Assembly: GCF_041296385.1 (NCBI RefSeq)
Contig: NC_091020.1
Span: forward strand, 29,964,001-30,028,000
Direction: 5' to 3'
DNA: 64,000 nucleotides
From: Aphelocoma coerulescens
Lineage: Eukaryota; Chordata; Aves; Passeriformes; Corvidae
The position numbers were made by a program, and so were the translations under genes. The notes below the pieces were generated by a model. It searched no databases. It was given only the letters and a program-made list of their open reading frames with translations, and had not been told where the DNA came from. Shown one piece after another: positions 36,848 to 50,800 of the stretch; the first letter of the stretch is position 1, and each line of letters starts with the position of its first letter.

Positions 36848-39800
36848 TTTTTTTTAATAAAGTAGCTTCTATGTTAGTTTTCCAGCAGCCCCCTTGGGCC
36901 TCCTTTTCCTTCCATGATTTCTCAAATTGCTAATGGTTTAGTGACAGCTTCAGTTTATTAAGTACACTAAAAATAATTTAATTAGGCCATTGGAAGGAAA
37001 AGAATCTAACATCTCTTGAGTATTTTTCTTCTTTTCTATTCAAGACACAATTTAACTTGAAATTTAAAAAGAATTTTTTTTTAATGCCACATCATCTGAT
37101 TACATACTGCATGTTACAGGTCAAATAGCTTAAAACTGCCTTCCTAAATTGCTTGCTGAGCTATGTTGAACAGTTTTAGATAGTCTTTTATCAATAAAGA
37201 AAGTAGTTCTCAAAGTCAAAAATCTATCTTTTTACCTCCAATACACACAGGTCACCAAGGGAAACACAGAGACAGGAGTGAGGCATAGAGGGATTGGCAG
37301 ACTCTGTCAGTGGTTTTGCTGTTCTGGAGAAGGAAGAAAACCTTGTCACTCCAACTGAGAAGTTAAACCAGATTTCTGATGGCTTTGTCTCACCACAGTG
37401 GCCCAGAGAAGTAGAAGCATTCTGATAAATTCAGGCCTTTATTATCATAAAGTTGGCCAAAACTTTATTGCTGTTGTTTCCTTTATGAATAAACACATAG
37501 ATGTAGAGTCTCTCTACTCACGTTAACAAAACCCTTCTACAGCAAACCCAGGATCTTCAAATGTGCACTCACACCTTCAGAGCCTGAAAGCCCCAAGCTA
37601 TGAGCAAAGGGTCCTTACCGAAAAGAGATCACAAAACCACCATTTTAGGACAATCTATCCACCCCCAGTGTCGTGATCACCCTCTTAAATGTGTACAGGA
37701 CCACCAGGAGCAATACAATAAGGACTTCCTAAATCTGAAATGCAGGAAACTGCTTGCCTTCTCTCCTATTTTCCTGAGCAGGAAGATGGAATCTCTCTTA
37801 ATCTCTCTCCTGGTCAACACATCTGAGCTGGGGCAGCAGTGGCTAAGGCTCCTGCTCTAAAGAACATGATGCAGCTAAAGAAACACAGCAAATCCAGGTG
37901 GAAACAAAACAACAGGAAACAAAACAGCACAAAGCAGACCCCTCACTGCCCACAGCAAAGAGGGTGCTTGAGTCAGGATCCCCAGTGCTACATGGCTGCG
38001 GATCCAGCAAGGCAAGGACTTCCAAAATGCATATCTGACAGTCAGATCAGCAAAGGGCTTTTTCTCAGCATCAGCAATGACAGTTTGTTGAGCCTTACAA
38101 ATAGGGGCTCTTTTATCTGTCCAGGAAAGCAGTGAAGATGGACTAGAGGAGCTGGTCAGCTCCCCAAAGCCCTATCCCCACAGAGCTGTCAGTCAGCCGG
38201 AGCCTGGGGAGCTCCAATCCCACTCTCCTAGCATTTCCCATTCATCTATAAAATCGCAGGAAGCCAGTGAAGGGACAGTGCCAGGAGCATCAGGTTCCAT
38301 TTCTGAAGGGCTCCTGGAAGAAGTGTCAGTCTGCTCAGCCTTCAGCCCCTGAGCTGCAGGGAGCTGAGGAGAGATGGGGCCAGGCAATACCGCACCAAAT
38401 GTAGCCTACGGCCTTCGGATGAGGGCCACATGATCCCCCCCAAGTGTGAAACTCTGCAAAGCCTGGCTACAAACTCAGGAGATCTAGTTCCTGGATGAAG
38501 CACTTTGTCCTTCCCTAATCAGTAATTCTTTTCAAGGCACGTTAATATAGACTAGAGCTACCAGAATGTTAGAATGGCTCTTAGAAGAGTTCCCTCCTCT
38601 AAGTTTGTAGAAGCTTAGAATAAGCTCAAGACCAGGGTATCCACTCCACACCTGCCATTCTCATTTCACAGCTGGATCCCTCAGGCTTCTGAAGCAGCAG
38701 GAGTAGGAATGGGACAGCAAAGGAAGCACAATTTATCACAAGCAAACACTTACTGTGGATCTGAACATCCTAAAATTGCAGCTACTGCAGAAACAACACA
38801 AGGATTAGCTGCTTCAACAAACATACACGCTGCATAAAAATTCCCATTATTATTTCTTTCCTAAGAATAATTCTAAGGTAATTTCTTTCCTTTCTTAAAA
38901 ATTTAAATAATCAACTTTTCTAGTTTGTCTTTATCCAAATAGTTCTCCAAAATTCATTAAAATGATTGCACCACTTCTGAAAAAGCTCAATTTGTATGTA
39001 AAGCTTGGTGCAAAGTAAGTTGTAAACAAGTAACATGGCACTATAATGAAATTTGTTACTTTCCTTCTTTCTTTTAACCAATCTCTTACATTTTGTTGTG
39101 ATGTTTTCATGCAATGCAGAATCTCAAGTAACAATGACCTACCCAAATTCCCAACGAGTTAAGCAGATACATAAGAAGCCATTCAGAAACAAGCAGTAAC
39201 GCTAAGGAAAAAAGCCATTAAACATGAAGAGAAAGCTTTTACCAGGGCATAGGAATAGGTCAAGTTGTGCAAAAAGGAAATACAAGGAGCACTTTAATGG
39301 TCTTAAATGCATCTATAATTTTACAGCATTTGCTTTTTATTTTTTTTTCACAGTGAAAGGATGTACTCAGTACCTAAAAGCTACTATATTTAACTGGAAA
39401 AATGAGTGACCATTGTTTACTACTACAAAATCCATGTACTAGGTCCATGACAAAAAAAATTTGTATTACTTCTAATCAACCAGCTAAAAGGCTTTCCTGT
39501 ATTTCAAATACATATTTTTCTGAAATTTCATCCAAGATTCCTCACTGTCATTTTTGAGAAATTACGGCAAATTACTAAGATCTCTATCCATGAAAATATT
39601 TTTGTATAACAATGAAGTCATTACTCTTTTTATTCCTGTAAATTCCATGAGTTCACGAAACAGAAGCACAATAAAAAATCTCTTTTATAACAGTTGATTA
39701 GAAAATATGGCCTGTAGAAATCTAGCTCTCTTTGCACTTTGCACATTAAGAATCCAAATACATTACCAAAGCTGGGATTTTAACCCCCCACAGCTTCAGC

Positions 39801-40888
39801 ACAAAGAAGCACATTAATAAGTTACAATTTAGATTTGCATTTTTTAATAAGCAAGGGGATCAAAGAAAGTATGAATGCTGAAGGGATGTTAAATCATGTG
39901 CAAATTCAAACATCAAGGTATACCACAGAATGAAGACACATTTGCACTAAAGTGAGCATAGTAAGGCTTTCCAAAAGTTGTGGCGAACAAAATGAACTCT
40001 TTTTGAACTGTTTGCAGGCACCCAGTGAGTCTAGGGGAGCAGCAGACTCATTGAAGTTTCACCAAATATTTTGTATATTTGATTCTGAATATGTTAATGG
40101 TTGATGGAAAATTAGCTGGGATGGTGGAGGACCAGCAATGAAAGGATTCATCTTTTTAATAACCAGTACTGTTCTCATTAAAGACCCTGAGCTGTTTCTA
40201 CATGAATGTACAAGTATCTTAACAGACAAGTATTTCCATGCAGACAGCAGGATGGCCCCCCTCACTGAGGCAGCCACACTGCTGTAATTTACTGCGTGTA
40301 ACCACAGCCAGGTTACACAGATCAGTCTGGGCAGCCCGAGCACCAGGGGCTGGTACAAAACTCTGCTGAGGCCCTGCCATTAAAAAGGGCTCTGTCTGCA
40401 CATCCTCACACCCCACGAGGAGGCTGAGATATCTCCCAACCAGCAGAATGCAAACCAGCACCAACATTTCAGCTGCTCCTACACACCCAGGGCAGTGACA
40501 GGTACATAAAGGGACATACAGTTGTTGAAAAGGGCACCAAGAAAACAAGGGGGAAACAGCCTTGACAGGCTAATGACAAACATTCTTTTCTGTAAAACTG
40601 TTTTACATTTTTTTAAGAATTGAGTTCATAAGCTTTAGCTGCCTCCAGGCGTGACCAGCATTTACTCATCAGATCTCCACAGGCCTCAATGACCTTGGCA
40701 GTCTTACAAGGATCATATTTTTACATGGATGAACTGTTCCTGAACAATTTTTCCAAACAGGATTTCTATCAATGTCAGGCACACTTCTCTTTTCATTCTA
40801 CTTCCCTTTCCCTGATTAAATATATCTGTAGTGGACATTAAAGCGAACAAAATAAGTGTTCACCAACATGCAGATTCAGTAAAATTAC

Positions 40889-40910
40889 ATCAATCAATCA
40901 ATCAATCAAT
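40889..40910. repeat. (ATCA)n microsatellite
   Basis: About five ATCA units followed by an imperfect AATAAATCA. The repeat explains the Ser-Ile-Asn-Gln stretch in the plus-strand open frame 40831..41283. Confidence 0.92.
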
Positions 40911-43900
40911 AAATCACAGAACTAAAACAGTATCTGCAGATATCACACTCCTCACTGTTGCATGCTTTGTCCCTCTGCCTATCCTGGTGATTTACTTTTT
41001 AAGTTCATCAGGACAGGATTTATCTTGCAGTTGTGTTTGTGCACAGCGTGGCAGAATGGTGCCTTGTTCCCAAATGGCTCTTGAGTGTTATGTAATAGAC
41101 ATGACTCACATGTGGATCATCTCCATCCCTCTCACAAAGAGGGGCAGAAGACAATACCTTCTGAAGGGATCGCTTTCAGCACTTCAGTGTCAGCTTATTG
41201 TGTCAGCTGTCAGTGTCTATGCTTATTTTAAACTTCCAGCCCAGGAGTTTCCCATGAATTTAGAGGTAAACTGCTTGATTTAATTGGTGTATACCATGAA
41301 CTATATTCTCTGCTGGCAATTAAACTCAAAAAAATTCAGAGAAACTTTTTTGTTTGAGGAGATGACAAATTCTGTCTCATTTCATAGACTTTTCCTATCT
41401 TCAGAAAAGACCAGCATAGAACAAGGAATCTAATTTACAGCTCCTGAAGCATCACACTAAAAAATGAGGATGGTATTTATTCTTTGTCAGTATAAGCAAT
41501 GCATAACAGAAATCTATATATTTAATGGAAGAAGAAGTCTGTTCTAGTGCCCATGGAGAAGCCTCTACTTAAACACAAATACTGAATTTATAAGCAGAAT
41601 TCAAGATTTAGTTCTTAATTAGCATTGTCTACACTGTATTAACAGCAAATTAATTTGATAGCATGTCACATACACACCCATCTTGCTCCAGTGACTTCTA
41701 TGGAGAGGAAAAAGGTAAAAAATGTCCTGGAAAGGAGCTTTTATTGGTTGCTGTTAGACAGGAATAGATGGACAACCACTCTGATTCACTGCAGAAATCT
41801 TTCTTATTCTTAAATTACTAACACATGCATAAATCATAAGAGGCTGAACAGAGGGATTACTCTATAGCTGAACGGGTTTTTGTTCTTTTTAGTGGAAAAT
41901 AAACTTGGACAAAAACATCGCCAGCAAAACTTGTAAAAACTTGCCCTAATGATTGCTATTTCCAACAATATATTAGGTCATGTCTTCAGTCATAAAAATA
42001 CAGTAACAAATGGACAAATCTGCCATCTTGAAAGCAATAAATGAGTTAAATTTCTCAATTCAACAATAATTCAGCTGGTGCCCTGTGAAAATTTTAAAGC
42101 TTGGCTGCCCGACTGTAAGATGTCACAGGTATCTCATCTCTGGTATCACATGGCACAACAACCATCTGAATACAAACCTGTATCGCTCACTGGGTCAGAC
42201 CTATCAAGCTTTATGGACTTGGTAAAAACAAATGGCTATAAAAATCAACTTGGGTTTATGAACCTGGCCCTCAGAAAGTAAGAAATAAACATTTATGAAA
42301 ATCAGTGTCCAGTACAATAGCTGAAAATGAGCAACAGACAATTAAAAAAAAATGGTGTTTGATCTAGTACTATTTGATATATTTTAAATATTTTGTAATA
42401 TGCACTGTTATATGTCTTCTTCAAGAGGGATCCATTTAGCTGTTGAAACAATACAATATATTCACACCAGATCTTAACAAAAGCTGGTTTAGCTCAGCCA
42501 AAGGAGAAAACAAAAAAACCCCATAAAATTCTAATTTTTTGTAAAGCACTATCACTAGATACAGAGCATGAATACTGAATTGTAAACTAACTAGAATAAC
42601 ACAAGCACCCTTATAATAAATGTAATTCATCATGACAATGTCAGTGTGATTCATGTAATGGGGCCACATGTCAGAAAAAAGGAAATTACAGGTCATTAGG
42701 GTAGGTTAAAATTATGTAATGGATTTGAATGATTTTCTTCATTTTGCTAAGAATTTCTCAATTTTTTCTTTTAATATCTTAAGTTTTCCTTTAGAATCTC
42801 ACACCATCCTTCTAGACTCCAACTAGTTTTAGCTTGGAAAATGACAAGCATGAGTTGTAAGGCTTTGTCTGATTAAATAACATCTGTATCAATTACAAAA
42901 GGAATGAAAAGCCTTCATGAATCTACTACAAAAAATCCCCTTCTTTTTGTTAATATACCTATACACACGAGTCCCTTTTTTTACCATGGATTTTTAGTAA
43001 ACATACAGCTGGGCAAATTTTGTGCCTTGGAGATATAAACAAAAAAGACAAGCAAGACAAGGCACAAGAGTTTAGAGGACAAAAATGAAGGTTTTGTAGG
43101 CAGAGGAGGCAGCTTAGGGATAGTACAGTAAAAAAGAACAAAATCAGAATACCATACAAAAATGTGATTTATCCTAAGGTCTTAGTTAACATTGCAAATA
43201 AAAGGACCTAGGCAATGTCCCAAGCCTTAAAAGAATGTCCCAAATATTAGAATAATGATTTTTTTGTGGATCCCCAAATACAAATTCTAAGAAAGCTCTT
43301 AATGTAACTTTATGCATTGTTAAGAAAACCCTTTTATGCATTCTAGAGGAGAAATTTCCACCAGTCTTGAATGATGTCCGGAGTTTGAAACTTGTATTTC
43401 ATCCAGTTAGTAATTCATCAGTCAAAGCCATGTCCCCAGTCTGACAGAGCTCCCAGTAACATTTACAGAGGAAGACAAGGTTAATTTTTTTCAAATGTGG
43501 ACAGTTCAAATGAACTCTTACCCCATTTAAGTCTTTTCTTCTTAAAATGGTCATGACAGTTTTTTGAGGAAACAAATTTAAAAAGGCTGAACACTTTGCT
43601 TGCCAGTGGTGAAACAATGATCCATAAACCATAAACTAATATACAACTTTATACAGCATGACAAAGATTACTTTTAGGCCTACTCTGCTGTAAGAGTTAG
43701 GATGCTAAATGGGTTATAAATCAATGACCATTGTGCAGTTTTTAAAAAAATACATATACTCTCCTTAAGCCACCATACATTTAGAAATTTCAGAGTGGTA
43801 TAGACCACTAGGCATTCAGCCGTACACAGATTTATGATACTCTTACGCCTACTATTTTTAATTAGTTCATATTTTAACATGTTCGCTTTGAAAGCAGAAA

Positions 43901-45960
43901 GGCATGTGTCAATAACAACCATGAATGATGAATTCTGTTACAGGATCTTAATTTACTAAGCAGGTAACACGAATTTGTCTAAGTTGAATCCTAAGGATAT
44001 TATGAATGTTAATAGATGGCCAGGTCACTGTCTGCTTTAATTTGATAAACATGGTGATGTTTTTCATTATTAAAATGTGGTTCCCTGAAGTATAGATTTA
44101 AAAAGATGAAAGACTAAAGCAAAGAGAGATTGATGAGATTCAGCTTTGTCTTGCATTGCCTAGAAGTAATCTCAATGGCATGCAATCCAGGACTGCTTCA
44201 GAAAAAACAGATGAAATATTTGAGTACAACAAGCCTCCAATAAGGTGACCTCTTTCCAGGAGTGCATTGTAGTGAGAGAACTCCAGGGAGGATGGAGTTG
44301 GGCACAGGACATCTGCAGGCAAGGGGTGTGAAGACAAATTGCAGCAACAGGTTAATCACAGAGACAGGCAGTGCCCTGCCAAGAGGTCTGGTGGCATCAG
44401 GTCTGCTCTGTGGGTCTTTAATTATTAGCTCCAGCACCTAGGGAACAGTCAGTGCCCCAATCAACCAGAGACAGAGAGTACTGAGTGCATGCTAAGTGAA
44501 ACATGGCCTCAATAGAACAAAGATATATAAAATTCATTGGCATTTGGGAAAATTATTTCAGTGTCCTTGGATCCTGTAACAATTCTTAGGAAACTAATCA
44601 GATTCTTATTCGTCATTAAGATTCTTCTATGGCAATACTATTTAAAAACTCTCTTTGCATGCTCTTCAGTATTCCAGCTTGGAATGATATGTTACTTTCA
44701 AGAATAGTCTTTCAAACAAACCTATTCTGAAAAGTAAGGCAAACCACTTTGTGGCTGAGATATGACGTAAGATATTTCCATCCATGATCAAAACTCACGG
44801 CTACAGAGCTGCCTTTTCTTTTTTAAGATTGTTCAGTTAAGCCATGCTTGGGCTTGGAATGAAAAAACAAACAAACAAGCAACCCCTAAAGCTTTACTGA
44901 CCAAAACTGCACGTTTTTACCAAAATGACATTTAAGAGATGGTGTTCTTGTTATGCATAAATACATCAACATATGGAGACACCGACACAGACACACACTA
45001 GGTATCCAGCAGGATGTGAAACTCACCACTCTGCTGTCCAGTAACATTTTATAACCAGGATTAAGTGCAGTGAGACTTCACATTGTTCAGCTGCTACAGC
45101 AAGTGAGCTGATAACGCTGTTCCTCCACTCCCTCATGAGAATATAAGTACCAAAGCACAGCAGTCTCTGCTGTAACATGGAGTACAGAGGGAGACTGAGA
45201 GACAGTTGGAGGAAGAGTGTGAAAAATGGCAGAGGGCACTTAGTAATGAATAAAGAAAAAACCCCAACGCTGCTAATTTCCCAAGGGGTGGGTATATTTA
45301 ACTGTCACATCTGGAGCCCATGTTTAAGTATCATTAAGGGAGTTGGTTTTCAAAGAAGGTTATAAACTGAAGTGTTCTGAAATTGCTCAGCAGCACTGTT
45401 TACACAGTAGAGTGGCTGCAGGTTTTACAGCTGAGTCGGATACCGACAGCCACAGGAACCAGTAACCCCACGGGGATGCTCACACTGATGTTCTCCCCAC
45501 CACAAAAAGGGATGCTCACAAAAGCAAAGCAGCTTAACACCAGCCAATGAGTTTGAAAGTCTCAGACACAGTTCTAGAGCTATTAGTACAAGTCTCTCCT
45601 GGGCCAAAATAAAACCACTTCAAAGTACTGCTTTACAGCTTCTCATCATGATAACTACACTTCAGGCAAGGGAGTGGGTGAAAGAGCCACAAAAGACAAC
45701 AGTAGGAGTTGTAGTGGTGTGGCATTTGAAACTCACTTCACATACAAAACTGTCTTTGTTTTCAGAGGTATACCAAACTGTAGGTCTCAGTTTACTCAAG
45801 AAAATTTTTACTCCAAAAAACATCTTCTGAAGGCATTCAAGGTTACTGGGGACTCCATATTGGTAAAAGGCTTCAAGATTCAACCTTTATTCATCTGTGC
45901 CTATGTGCACTTCACATTGAAATCAAAAGCCCCCAAACAAAACAAACAAGCAAACCTCAG

Positions 45961-45983
45961 TTTTTTTGGTTTTTTTTTTTTTT
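45961..45983. repeat. T-rich run interrupted by GG
   Basis: T7 GG T14. It sits about 25 bases after an A/C-rich stretch (CCCAAACAAAACAAACAAGC). Confidence 0.92.
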
Positions 45984-47847
45984 GAAAGGTCAAAAGCTCT
46001 TTAATTACAGATTGGTGAAGAGCTCTGGACTGCTACTGTAAACATCTTTAGCATTATGGTAAAAATGAAAAGATAGAGAGCAGCAGACAAGGTACAAACA
46101 AAGACACTGAATTTCTTTTGCAAATGCATATGTGAGTTCTGCATGTGCCAGTTTGCTCCGAGCTATGTTAGGTCATGCTGTGTGACACACATCTGATTTG
46201 ATATAGGATTTAGAAGGACACACCTATCAAAGTATGTTTATAAACTGCCTGCAGAATTAGTCAACTGAATTTTGCCTATATTTGAAGTAGATGTGGGATG
46301 TTTATTTGTAGACCCAAAGGCTAACCTAAGTCAATGAATGTTGCTGGATTCACTTTTTTTGTAGGAGAAACAACTGGTGTTCATTATATTGTCACCATAT
46401 TTATCACTATTTTGTCTGAAAATGGAACTTGGATATTAAGACTATTAGCATAATACAGTGCGACATATTTGTTTAATTATTGCTTTTAAATTGTAACATG
46501 TCAGAGAAAACAAGAATTAAAGCCCAAAATGAATTGATCTGTTTATATGTGTACACAGGAACACTGGAACGAATGACATTGCCATTATAAAACAACATTT
46601 ACGCTTGAGTAAATGAGGTGTTGCACTCTATTGGAAGAATAACTATCTTGGAGAGCACTGTTAAAAAGAGCTGCACACATTGTTTGTGTTTATAGAAATT
46701 CATACTTTCACATCCATCTAGTAATGCATGGTTCTGGACCAGCCAGTTTTTACCTGATGAAAAGGTGCTCCCAATAACACCACCTGTGGGCTTTCATCTG
46801 TTTAGAGACTTATTTTGTGTCAATGTCCTCAGAAAGGGGACAAACAACAACAAAAAAATTGATAGGAAGGGATTACTCCTATATAAGGGTAGTTTAACAT
46901 ACACTCCCATCTTCCTTTGTGTGGTGTCCTAGTTTGGATTGTGTCCATGCAGTCAAGGACCCACAAACCCCTTTCCTTGTGATATTTCTAGAATGAGGTA
47001 CCACACACAGCCATGTTGGAGCTGAACTTCTCAGGCTGCAAGAAGAAAACATGCTCTGCAGGTGACATCTGATGGATGAGGGTAATCTGTCCAATTTTAA
47101 TTTAGTTGACATATCAGGTTAGATTTTTAATTCTGTGTTTATCTGCAGACAAAAGACTACATTCTTAAAAACAAGCCTGGACTGTTCAAGAGAAACAGAG
47201 ATCAAAATGCTAATTGAGTCTTCTCCGAGAAAGGTTTTGCTTAGATCTGTGAAGTACAAAAGGCCAGTTAATCGAAATATATGCAGTAAATTTTGTTTAT
47301 TCAGTTCAAATCATATAGACAGGTTAATTAAAAATTCACAAAGGATTTGTTTTCTCTGTATCAAGCCTAAGGGTTCTTAGTGTTGTGTTTAAACAGGTGC
47401 ATATAAGAGCAATGAGTATTATATGATATGCATCCTGAAAGAGGAATTTTAAAAGAAAATCAATATCCCAGGCAAGAGAATAAATGGAATTTATCACTTG
47501 TGCATGCAAATTAGAGGGTAGCTGGGATAAGAGCTAATGCAAATTTCTTATTCCTTTTGTAGTCCAGTCCATTCCGAGATTTCAAATTTCAGCAGCTATA
47601 ATGAGCTGATAAAGATCTGTATCATGATGTGCTGGGTTTGGCTCCAGAACACAGGAGCAGCATGTGAGAAGTAGTGCATCCCTCCCACAGTGCACAGAGG
47701 CCACCTTGCCAGGGGGCAGGAGGCTAAGGGCCAAATACGGCTAGACTCTACCCCTATAGAGCCCAGAGAACAATTTATGTACTACCAAGGAACAGGTAAG
47801 TTTGGTCAAATTTCTTTTGGAATTCATCTGGGATAACAGAACAGCCC

Positions 47848-47890
47848 CGTTTGGAAGTGACCTTGAAGGATCATCTGGTCTAACCTTACT
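47848..47890 (-). repeat. Possible CR1 3'-terminal fragment
   Basis: TTTGGAAGTGACCTTGAAGG followed by ATCATCTGGTCTAACC resembles the reverse complement of the CR1 3' terminus. The following 100 bases are too diverged to assign. Confidence 0.45.
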
Positions 47891-50800
47891 TAAGCATATG
47901 CAGGACTGGAGTGAGTGCCAAGAAGGGACTGTACCTTCCAGAGGTACTACAGGTCTGACACTGAGACCAGCTCCAGTGGAACCTGGTCTTTCCACACCCT
48001 GAAAACACCTTTTAAATGCAAATAAATATTCTTATTTGAGATGTATAGCTATAAGCAATTACCTATTCTTTTGTCCAGATCCAAAGCATGTGGGCTCCCA
48101 AGAGGATGACAGCTTTGGGGCTGGAACAGCAGCTCAAGAGTGCAGGTACATTTTGATTTCAAATCACACCATTTTTTCTCCCCTTTTTCACAAGTACAAA
48201 ATTTTACTACATACCACCCACTTTTTACCATTTCTCTGGACACTGTAACAATATTAAAAAAAGAAGTAGGAACAATTAATATCCCAGCAAGCACAGACAG
48301 TTCTGCTACTACAGGCTGAGCTGGAAGCTCTCTTTTGCAAGAGCGGAATTGCAACCATTAATTCTTTCAGAATATAAACTTTTATGAAAATAAAAAGCAC
48401 ATTGAGAGGGAAATGGTACACCAGGTTACCTCATGTCATACTTCCCAATAAAAACAATGTTTTCTTCTAGAGATATTCAAGAAGCCAAGCTCATCTTGAG
48501 TTAGTGGTAGCTGGGGAAATATGGCAACTCTGAAAATCACTGTGTTCTGAGTACCTCAAGAGGAACTGAAATGCATATCTTCATAAGCACAGGCTTGACA
48601 ATTTTGTCCACTCTTTCCCAGCCCTTAGAGTTACAAAGATAACCTCCCAAATGCTAAGTGCAGGTAAAGCAAATGCAGAATTGCGTTGCTGAAGCTGGGG
48701 TGTAAGTGTTTGACACAAATCAAAACCCCAACCAAAAAAATAACTGTGGAAAGAACACAACCACCTCTCAGCTGCTGCTTACAGCTTTTAACGTGGAAAA
48801 AAAAACTAAAATTGACAACGCTTCTGTCACAACACGTTTGCTATTAAGAGCTATGCAGGGATGCTGCAAAGCTTTCAAAAGTCATGCCATTTTCATGCAG
48901 CTGTAAACTGGGGGATCTGGGAACTGAAGCAGAGGTTAGCACCAACTTCACCTTTTAAAGAAAAAAAACCCAGTAGAATTGGAACCAGAGGACTCTGCAG
49001 TGGCTGGGACCCCTCCTTTCCAACTCCACAAAATAAAGCAAGATTGAACATTAAATATAGAGGGGTTATGATCTTTACCCAGTCCAGAAGGATTGAGGAA
49101 AAGGTAGAAGTGTGAAGGCAGAGAAATAATCTGAGGACACTTCACTTTCCATTTCAGGGGTGGGTACGCAAATCTGAGAATACAGACAGAAGAAAGTGCA
49201 AAGATGCAAAAGAGCTCCCAAAAGAGGTGCAATATTTTAGAGATTAACACTTAAAAGGTAGTGTCAAATGTAGGCTTAGAGGGAGCTGGTAAACAAAGGT
49301 GGCAAAAGTTACAAATGCGAAGAAGGAAGATTACATCCCCTCTGAGGCGCTGTCAGGTCAAACTTTTGGGCCTTGGTTTCTTAACTTTAAATGAAGTTCT
49401 CTCCTAGTAGTCACCTAGAATCAGTCTTCCAGCAATCTTTCGAACACATCTGTGCTGGCTTTTAGCTGGAAACTAAGCACTTAATCCAGAATTACCGAAT
49501 TCCAGACCCCTGCTCAGCTGCTGCTAAAGAAACACACAAAGTCCATAAGCACTTTATTTACAGGTCCAAAGTTTTCCAGTGTTTGAGGTTAGACCTTGGG
49601 CTTTTGGTCATGGCCAGATTGCCTCTCCCATGTTGCTAAACTGCATTCCAAGTTCAGTCTCTGCACTTGTCCATAACCTCACTGCTAATGGGCAAAGCAG
49701 CTTTCCATTTAGTTGATAACAATGTCCCTCATGATCCACAAAGGAAATGTTCTCTCTCTCTTAGACCTAAGAAGCTTAAAGTCTACTGGAATTTATTTGA
49801 ACTTGCTTAATAAACTGTGTGCTGTTAAAATGTGGTCATTTTAACACGGCACCAGGACAGAAAATGAGATAGCAGCAGTCATCCGATTCAATTATTTCTG
49901 TTAAATGCAAAAGCAATCCTTGGAGCAGAACTGGAACTGTACTCCACTTCCCCAGGAGAAGGCTGAACACTAGGTTAGAGAATCATTATCACTCTCACAT
50001 CCTCTCATCTTCTTTTTGTCACAGGATGTAAGTCCTTATGTGGATGTACAGTCTAATTAATTTTGCTACCCTGACATAATGTAAGTGTCCAAATACATTT
50101 ATGCAGCTTCCAAGTAGGGGAAAAAATTTTAAAAAAATTAAGAAAGGAGGATACTTGAACCTAGGAAAACTACCCTCCCCCTCAAGTTCTTGAATTGTAT
50201 CCATCATAGTACTGTCTCAACACTTGAGGGCACAGGAAAATCCTGATTAAATGGACAGGGCTTGAAAGAAATCCAAAACATCAAACCTCAAGCTTAGTTT
50301 AAAAGTACCTACTATTGTGTAGGACTTATTCTCAGTCCTATGCAGATCTTAAACTAAAATAAAGACAGAATTGTAAGCTGCTTGCTCAAAAGAAAAAACC
50401 TTATTTTTTGGGTACAAATTGTATGTGACTTTAATGGTATGAATTCTGTCAAGTTGTCCATAGAATAAATTTGCACACAGTTCAACATAACATGTGCACA
50501 TTAAATAGGATTTGGCATTAAAAGACCCAACATTGAATGGAAATCGAAAATAAATGCCCACATTCTCCCCAGAAGACTATTCACCCCAAGGCCTTAGGCA
50601 TTAATTTAAGTGAATGAGGAAGCCACTAGGGCAGCTGTCGGTAGCTTATTTGATTTGTGAATAAACAATGGCTTCATTTTAAATGCTATTTACTCCTACT
50701 ACATACTAATGTCAGAATCAAAAACACAAAAAAGAACAGACTATTCAAAACCACACATTTTTAAGAAATCTTTTATACTGCAAAGTTCTTCATTTCAACA

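Noticed and set aside
38440..38520. Possible third MIR-like fragment (ACTCAGGAGATCTAGTTCCTG)
   Set aside because: Only one short phrase matches. Flanks do not continue the element.
40831..41283. 150-codon plus-strand open frame
   Set aside because: It begins near an ATCA microsatellite, which supplies its Ser-Ile-Asn-Gln repeat. No known domain.
46925..46945. GTCCTAGTTTGGATTGTGTC resembling the start of bird endogenous-retrovirus LTRs
   Set aside because: The similarity covers a single short phrase. No paired LTR, polyadenylation signal or target duplication was seen.
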